Translations under genes and position numbers: made by a program | Shown here: piece by piece, positions 14,151 to 17,449 of the stretch | Layout of the letters: the number at the start of each line of letters is the position of its first letter | How positions within the stretch are numbered: position 1 is the first letter of the stretch | From: SIG440 sp045578305 | Lineage (GTDB): Bacteria > Bacillota > Clostridia > Monoglobales > Monoglobaceae | Assembly: GCA_045578305.1 (NCBI GenBank) | Contig: JAZNKA010000063.1 | Span: forward strand, 1 to 17,449 | DNA: 17,449 bases | Direction: 5' to 3' | The notes under the pieces: model-generated | Databases searched by the model: none | Told to the model about the DNA's origin: nothing | Seen by the model: the letters and a program-made list of their open reading frames with translations, nothing else

Positions 14151-14177
14151 AAAGCACTCTTTGTGAGTGCTTTTTTT
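14151..14177. terminator. Terminator after tRNA-Ser, usable from both sides
   Basis: Stem AAAGCACTC/GAGTGCTTT (14151-14159 with 14165-14173) with T7 on the plus strand and a long A run on the other side. It ends the tRNA transcript and could also stop the DUF975 transcript arriving from the right. Confidence 0.9.
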
Positions 14178-14263
14178 GTGTTTGTGACCGCAAGGACACT
14201 ACATCATCTTGAAACTCAGTTTCAAACATCATTTCAACCAACGGCTGAACATCATTCAAACAA

Positions 14264-14908
14264 TTATCCTTCTGTTTCCTCTTGTGCATCAACCACAACA
14301 AAATTATCTGTCTCAACAGCTATAGGAAACTTCTCGTTTTTTATTGCATTATAAAAATTAGTCAGTGTCGCAAGTTCATACGGAACTATCCAGATGTATC
14401 CAATCCCAAGGGTTATAATACCCAAAAGGTCCCAGCCAATAAACGACAGCGACAGCACAAACAAATCCATTTTGTGCCCGTCCGTCATTTCCTGCGAACG
14501 ACGGATTGCCTCAAGTGCCGGCATGCCCTTGTTTTCTGCCAGAATGTAATACGCCATCGAGTAGGAATAAGCCTTTACAATTCCGGGAATTATAAACAAA
14601 AGCGACCAAAGAAGGGTGAAAATGCCCACAAAAAAGCTGACTTTGATACTGCTCCAAAGGTCATAAAACCCGTCAAACACGCGCGAAATCTGCGGCTTTA
14701 TCCCTTTAGACAAATCAAGATAAATCATAAAAAGGCTAAGTCCAAATGCAGGTTCAACAATCCACCCCGACGCAAACCAGCCAAACACCGGAATCATCGC
14801 CGCAACAGTCGAAACACCAAGTGCAATCAGCAGTACAACAAACAACACCCCTACATTTCCCTTTATCTGTTCCTTTGCCATGTTTTTAAGAGCTATTCTG
14901 TTAATCAC
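14264..14908 (-). CDS. DUF975-family integral membrane protein
   Basis: A 214-residue membrane protein with family features: an N-terminal amphipathic stretch (INRIALKNMAKEQIKGN), about five or six hydrophobic segments (~20-60, ~92-112, ~150-185), the EAIRRSQEMTDGHK motif in the middle, and a C-terminal SFIGWDLLGIITLGIGYIW block followed by VPYELATLTNFY. The function of DUF975 proteins is not established. The start is GTG at 14908 with GGAGGGG 7 nt upstream; no ATG is better placed. It has a strong promoter of its own and is probably monocistronic. Confidence 0.9.
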   Translation of the reverse strand: MINRIALKNMAKEQIKGNVGVLFVVLLIALGVSTVAAMIPVFGWFASGWIVEPAFGLSLFMIYLDLSKGIKPQISRVFDGFYDLWSSIKVSFFVGIFTLLWSLLFIIPGIVKAYSYSMAYYILAENKGMPALEAIRRSQEMTDGHKMDLFVLSLSFIGWDLLGIITLGIGYIWIVPYELATLTNFYNAIKNEKFPIAVETDNFVVVDAQEETEG

Positions 14909-14930
14909 AAATAATCCCCTCCTCAGGATT

Positions 14931-14960
14931 ATTATAATATCTCTGTGCTCCTTTTGTCAA
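14931..14960 (-). promoter_or_regulatory. Promoter of the DUF975 gene
   Basis: On the minus strand, TTGACA (14955-14960), 18 nt, TATAAT (14931-14936); both hexamers are perfect. It lies between the SSB stop codon and the DUF975 GTG start. Confidence 0.85.
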
Positions 14961-14980
14961 TATTTCCTTTTATTCAAATA

Positions 14981-15637
14981 CTAAATATTCTCTTCAAACA
15001 AAATCTTTTCCGCCACTTCCAGCCTCGAAACAGACACCTCATATGCAGTCTTTGTTTCCATCTCGTCCTCGCTGATTTTCTTCTGGTATTCACGACTTTG
15101 AACTCTGCCCCTGACAATTATGTTGTCGCCAACCTTCAGGCTTTCGGCAAACTTCGCGTTGCGTCCCCACGCAATGCAGGGAATATAATCCGACTTGTTG
15201 TACGAACGGTTTACTGCAATCAGAACGTCTGCAATTTCACGACCAAACGGAGTGGTCCTGTAAACGGGCTGTTTGCATATGTATCCGTTTAAATAAATCG
15301 AGTTTATATTCTCCTCAAATTCTTCGTCCTGTATCACATCTATACTCTTTACAAAAACAGTCAGAATAAGGCGATTCCCAACATTGCTGAAGTTGTTATA
15401 AGACCTGAACTGGCCGTCAATTCGCACCCTGTCGCCGACAGAAAAACTGCCTCCTGCCAAAAACTTTTCGGATATAGTAATTTTAATTTTATCACTTATT
15501 TCACTTAGTCTGGGCGTATCAAGCATAAAGGTATAAAAGCTTTCCTCATAAACCTCGTGCGAATATTCCGGTTCACTCAAAACAGTGCCGCAAAGCTGCA
15601 CCCGATTGTTTTCTGCATAGTTTGATGTGTTCAACAT
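14981..15637 (-). CDS. Single-stranded DNA-binding protein with two OB folds
   Basis: A 218-residue protein made of two SSB-type OB folds in tandem. The first is residues ~11-101 (NRVQLCGTVLSEPEYSHEV to a GDRVRIDGQFRSY strand). The second is ~111-212 (NSIYLNGYICKQPVYRTTPF, then DYIPCIAWGRNAKFAESLKV and GDNIIVRGRVQSREYQ). It lacks the Gly/Gln-rich tail and acidic DDDIPF-like tip of canonical SSB, ending in EKILFEENI. This is a second, Clostridia-type SSB-like protein, not the replication SSB next to rpsF/rpsR; its partner process is unknown. AGGGAGTG lies close upstream of ATG 15637. A TATAAT -10 on the minus strand at 15679-15684 is likely its promoter, with a poor -35. Confidence 0.9.
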   Translation of the reverse strand: MLNTSNYAENNRVQLCGTVLSEPEYSHEVYEESFYTFMLDTPRLSEISDKIKITISEKFLAGGSFSVGDRVRIDGQFRSYNNFSNVGNRLILTVFVKSIDVIQDEEFEENINSIYLNGYICKQPVYRTTPFGREIADVLIAVNRSYNKSDYIPCIAWGRNAKFAESLKVGDNIIVRGRVQSREYQKKISEDEMETKTAYEVSVSRLEVAEKILFEENI

Positions 15638-15802
15638 AATTCACTCCCTAAGTCCTCGGTAAATTTTTGTATATTAAAATTATATTCGCACAAAGGTTAT
15701 TTAGAACAGCTTTTATTTTGCCCCAAATTACTTAAAAAATTCTAAATCTTCTTCTTTTGAATATATTTTAATCAAAAGACTCATTCAGAAAGGACTTTGA
15801 AA

Positions 15803-16375
15803 ATGAAAATTTTCGTAATAACCAAAAAAACAGGCATCGCCCTGGCGGTAACACTCGCACTGATGTTCTCACTTATATACATAGGAAAAGCCGAGCTTCT
15901 GCCTGCATCAAGCACAAAGCGCGACTTGCCGATTTATTGTGTTCAAAAGAGCGAGAACGACAAAGTCGTTGCCCTCAGCTTTGACGCCGCCTGGGGAAAC
16001 GAGGATACCGGGAAGCTAATCGAAATTATGGACAAATACAAGGTAAAAACCACCTTCTTCGTGGTTGGCGGCTGGGTCGACAAATTCCCCGAATCTGTAA
16101 AACAGCTTTCGGACGCCGGCCACGAGATTATGAACCACTCCGACACCCACCCCCATATGACGCAAATATCGGTCGAAAAAATGAAACAGGAAGTTGAAGC
16201 GTGTGACAAAAAAATTGAAGCTATAACCGGCAAAAAGCCAACCCTCTTCCGCGCCCCCTATGGCGACTATGACAACAAAGTTGTCAGCACAATGCGCGAA
16301 ACCGGACACTTCACAATCCAATGGGATGTCGAAACACTGGCAACAGGTGGAAATCCTTGGCACGCAAGGGCTTGA
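15803..16375 (+). pseudogene. PdaB-like polysaccharide deacetylase, 3'-truncated
   Basis: A NodB-domain carbohydrate deacetylase of the sporulation PdaB type, cut short at its C-terminus. Seen: a basic tip and signal anchor (~10-30), motif 1 VVALSFDAAWGNEDT, the zinc motif HSDTHPHM with both histidines, and RAPYGDYD. The similarity runs to FTIQWDVETL (~16345); after that a family member should continue with a DW segment and a late L-x-H motif. Instead the frame reads TGGNPWHARA and stops at 16373-16375. No other frame downstream restores the missing part, so this is a junction rather than a frameshift. Without motifs 4 and 5 the product is probably inactive. ATG 15803 is chosen, with AAGGA 8 nt upstream; TTG at 15797 is an alternative. 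Confidence 0.85.
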
Positions 16376-16378
16376 GAG

Positions 16379-16414
16379 AACAAAAACCTGACACCACTTA
16401 AAAATGATGTCAGG
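16379..16414 (-). terminator. Intrinsic terminator on the minus strand at the junction
   Basis: On the minus strand, CCTGACATCA-TTTTTAAG-TGGTGTCAGG (stem 16387-16396 with 16405-16414, one G-U) followed by TTTTTGTT. It could end leftward transcription from the Toprim gene. The paired TGACACC/GATGTCA blocks could alternatively be recombinase arm sites. Confidence 0.65.
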
Positions 16415-16563
16415 CATGTTGTTTAAAATTTTCCACAGACGGAATGTTGGTCAAACGACCTCTTCTTATAGGTAAAAACTTTGTTTTTGTAGGATTTAAA
16501 GAAGCAGAATGGAACCACCGTTTTGCTACAACACCTTTTGCACGTCTAGCATCTTTTATCTAA
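16408..16563 (+). pseudogene. Remnant of an ArsC/Spx-family reductase (C-terminal fragment)
   Basis: An open stretch between TGA (16405) and TAA (16561) contains, at 16438-16512, the C-terminal signature of the arsenate reductase-like ArsC/Spx family: DGMLVKRPLLIG followed by FVFVGFKEAEW. Intact members are ~115-120 residues and carry a Cys motif near the N-terminus; none of that is present here. The preceding residues (LKFST) match only loosely, and after EAEW the frame runs on through an unrelated NHRFATTPFARLASFI. It has no ribosome site and overlaps the 3' end of the Toprim gene. It is best read as a gene fragment left by rearrangement or insertion. Confidence 0.7.
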
Positions 16564-17436
16564 CCGTTTCTTTAACAAAGCCTCGTTCCAATCTTTAACT
16601 GTCTCTAATATTATAGATTCTATTTCATTGTGTTTTTCTTTAACTTTTTTTGCAAAGTTGCACCCTGCCTCATCATTATCAACACATAAATATGCATCTT
16701 TATATTTTAATCCATATCTTTGTATTGTTGTATCAATCACAATGTCCTTAATTCCGCCCATACTCATTAGGACACAATCTTTTAAACTCTCATTATACAA
16801 TTCATAAAAACTTATCATATCAATAGCACCTTCAAAGAAATAAGCCTTCTGCGGGTTTCCTAAACACAAGCTAACTCCATATCCTGAGGCACTGCCGCCT
16901 AATGCTCTTTTGTATTTTGTATAATCTTGGCTAGACCTTATTTCTCCTCCTACAAACTTTCCGTTATCATCAAATGCTTTAAACACAATATTTTTGCATT
17001 CGTCCTGCTTTAAAATACCCTTATCAAGCAACAGTTTAACGGTTTTGTAAGAAATACCTCTTTTTTGACACAAATAGGCAATCGCATTTTTCTCATTATA
17101 ATTTTCTTGTATTTCTTCCAAAACATTTCTATTGCTTTTAAAATGAAATTCTTTGCCCTCTTCAATATCAATAAAGCTTGGTTCATTCCTAAATATAAAT
17201 TCTATAGCATCACAGAAAGATACGTTGTAAAATTCTTTGACAAAATCTATTGTATGGCCGCTAATTCCTCTGCTATACCAAACAAATGTATGCCCTTTTA
17301 TTCTAATACTATCGTGTTTTTCAGTTGTAAAATATCTGCCTGCTTTTTTAATTTTTACTCCGTTTTTCATCAAAAGCTGAGCAATGTCAACCCCGTTGGC
17401 TTTATAGATTTCTTCCTTAGAATAAAATTTCCCCAT
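16546..17436 (-). CDS. DUF3991/Toprim-domain protein (mobile-element primase-like)
   Basis: A 296-residue protein of the DUF3991-plus-Toprim type common on conjugative elements and plasmids of Firmicutes. The N-terminal part (~10-85) resembles the primase zinc-finger region without its cysteines: HDSIRIKGHTFVWYSRGISG then HTIDFVKEFY. The Toprim domain (~195-285) has the catalytic glutamate in AYFFEGAIDMISFYEL (E202), and AYLCVDNDEAG (D253, D255). The product looks complete. AGGAG at 17445-17449, the last bases of the window, lies 8 nt before the ATG. The DNA is clearly more AT-rich than the rest of the window, with codons ending in A or T, which marks it as acquired. A role in element replication or mobilisation is inferred from family context. 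Confidence 0.9.
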   Translation of the reverse strand: MGKFYSKEEIYKANGVDIAQLLMKNGVKIKKAGRYFTTEKHDSIRIKGHTFVWYSRGISGHTIDFVKEFYNVSFCDAIEFIFRNEPSFIDIEEGKEFHFKSNRNVLEEIQENYNEKNAIAYLCQKRGISYKTVKLLLDKGILKQDECKNIVFKAFDDNGKFVGGEIRSSQDYTKYKRALGGSASGYGVSLCLGNPQKAYFFEGAIDMISFYELYNESLKDCVLMSMGGIKDIVIDTTIQRYGLKYKDAYLCVDNDEAGCNFAKKVKEKHNEIESIILETVKDWNEALLKKRLDKRC

Positions 17437-17449
17437 TTTACATACTCCT

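Noticed and set aside
14107..14316. A 69-codon minus-strand reading frame whose product ends GGEDGIRTHGAL
   Set aside because: This is the well-known artefact produced by translating the complement of tRNA-Ser; it overlaps the tRNA and its terminator and is not a gene.
15803..16440. Deacetylase loss explained by a simple frameshift
   Set aside because: Neither of the other two plus-strand frames after ~16345 contains the expected C-terminal motifs, so the 3' part is missing rather than shifted.
1..17449. parS (TGTTTCACGTGAAACA) or Noc-binding (ATTTCCCGGGAAAT) sites, given the noc gene
   Set aside because: Reading through both strands, I found no full match to either consensus; only short TTCCGG-type pieces occur.

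Overview
The window looks like a piece of a chromosome from an uncultured member of the Clostridia (Bacillota). The evidence is a Firmicutes-type S12, an L7Ae-like protein at the head of the str genes, a Noc-type ParB protein, an FtsK/SpoIIIE translocase, a two-OB-fold SSB, a DUF975 membrane protein, a PdaB-type deacetylase, and many TTGACA-N17-TATAAT promoters with Gram-positive extended -10 elements. Almost all of it is housekeeping DNA. Only the last ~1.1 kb (from about 16.34 kb) looks acquired or rearranged: it is visibly more AT-rich and carries a mobile-element-type Toprim protein.

Left block (1-10.8 kb, all minus strand, read right to left). A promoter at ~10.8 kb drives a YnbB-type PLP C-S lyase and an EamA transporter. 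Palindromic repeats follow, then 5-formyltetrahydrofolate cyclo-ligase, more palindromes and a terminator. A second unit has its own promoter at 7.55 kb and encodes Noc and an M23 (LytM) metallopeptidase, ending in a strong terminator. A third unit, with a promoter at 5.76 kb of nearly identical design, encodes UppP and FtsK. HU, a TSCPD-domain protein, and the L7Ae-like gene, rpsL and rpsG (cut by the window edge) follow. The last three start from a consensus promoter at 1.2 kb.

Middle block (10.8-14.2 kb). A LOG-family nucleoside-monophosphate phosphoribohydrolase is transcribed divergently from the C-S lyase. Then come proA (TTG start, no proB beside it) and a small alarmone synthetase in one unit, which meets the convergent HPr gene at a shared bidirectional terminator. 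HPr has His15 but Lys at the regulatory Ser46 position. tRNA-Ser(GGA) follows, with its own promoter and terminator.

Right block (14.2-17.4 kb). A DUF975 membrane protein and a two-OB-fold SSB lie on the minus strand, and a PdaB-like deacetylase lies on the plus strand. The deacetylase reading frame is lost after about 180 residues, at a junction. Beyond it are a minus-strand terminator, a short remnant of an ArsC/Spx-family reductase, and a DUF3991/Toprim protein typical of conjugative or plasmid elements.

No clearly new multi-gene system is visible. The points most worth a second look are the mosaic junction at 16.34-16.56 kb, the composite palindromic element at 8389-8533 with the related palindromes around the cyclo-ligase gene, the regulatory-looking structures around the L7Ae and S12-S7 genes, the HPr with Lys46, and several forced non-AUG start codons.
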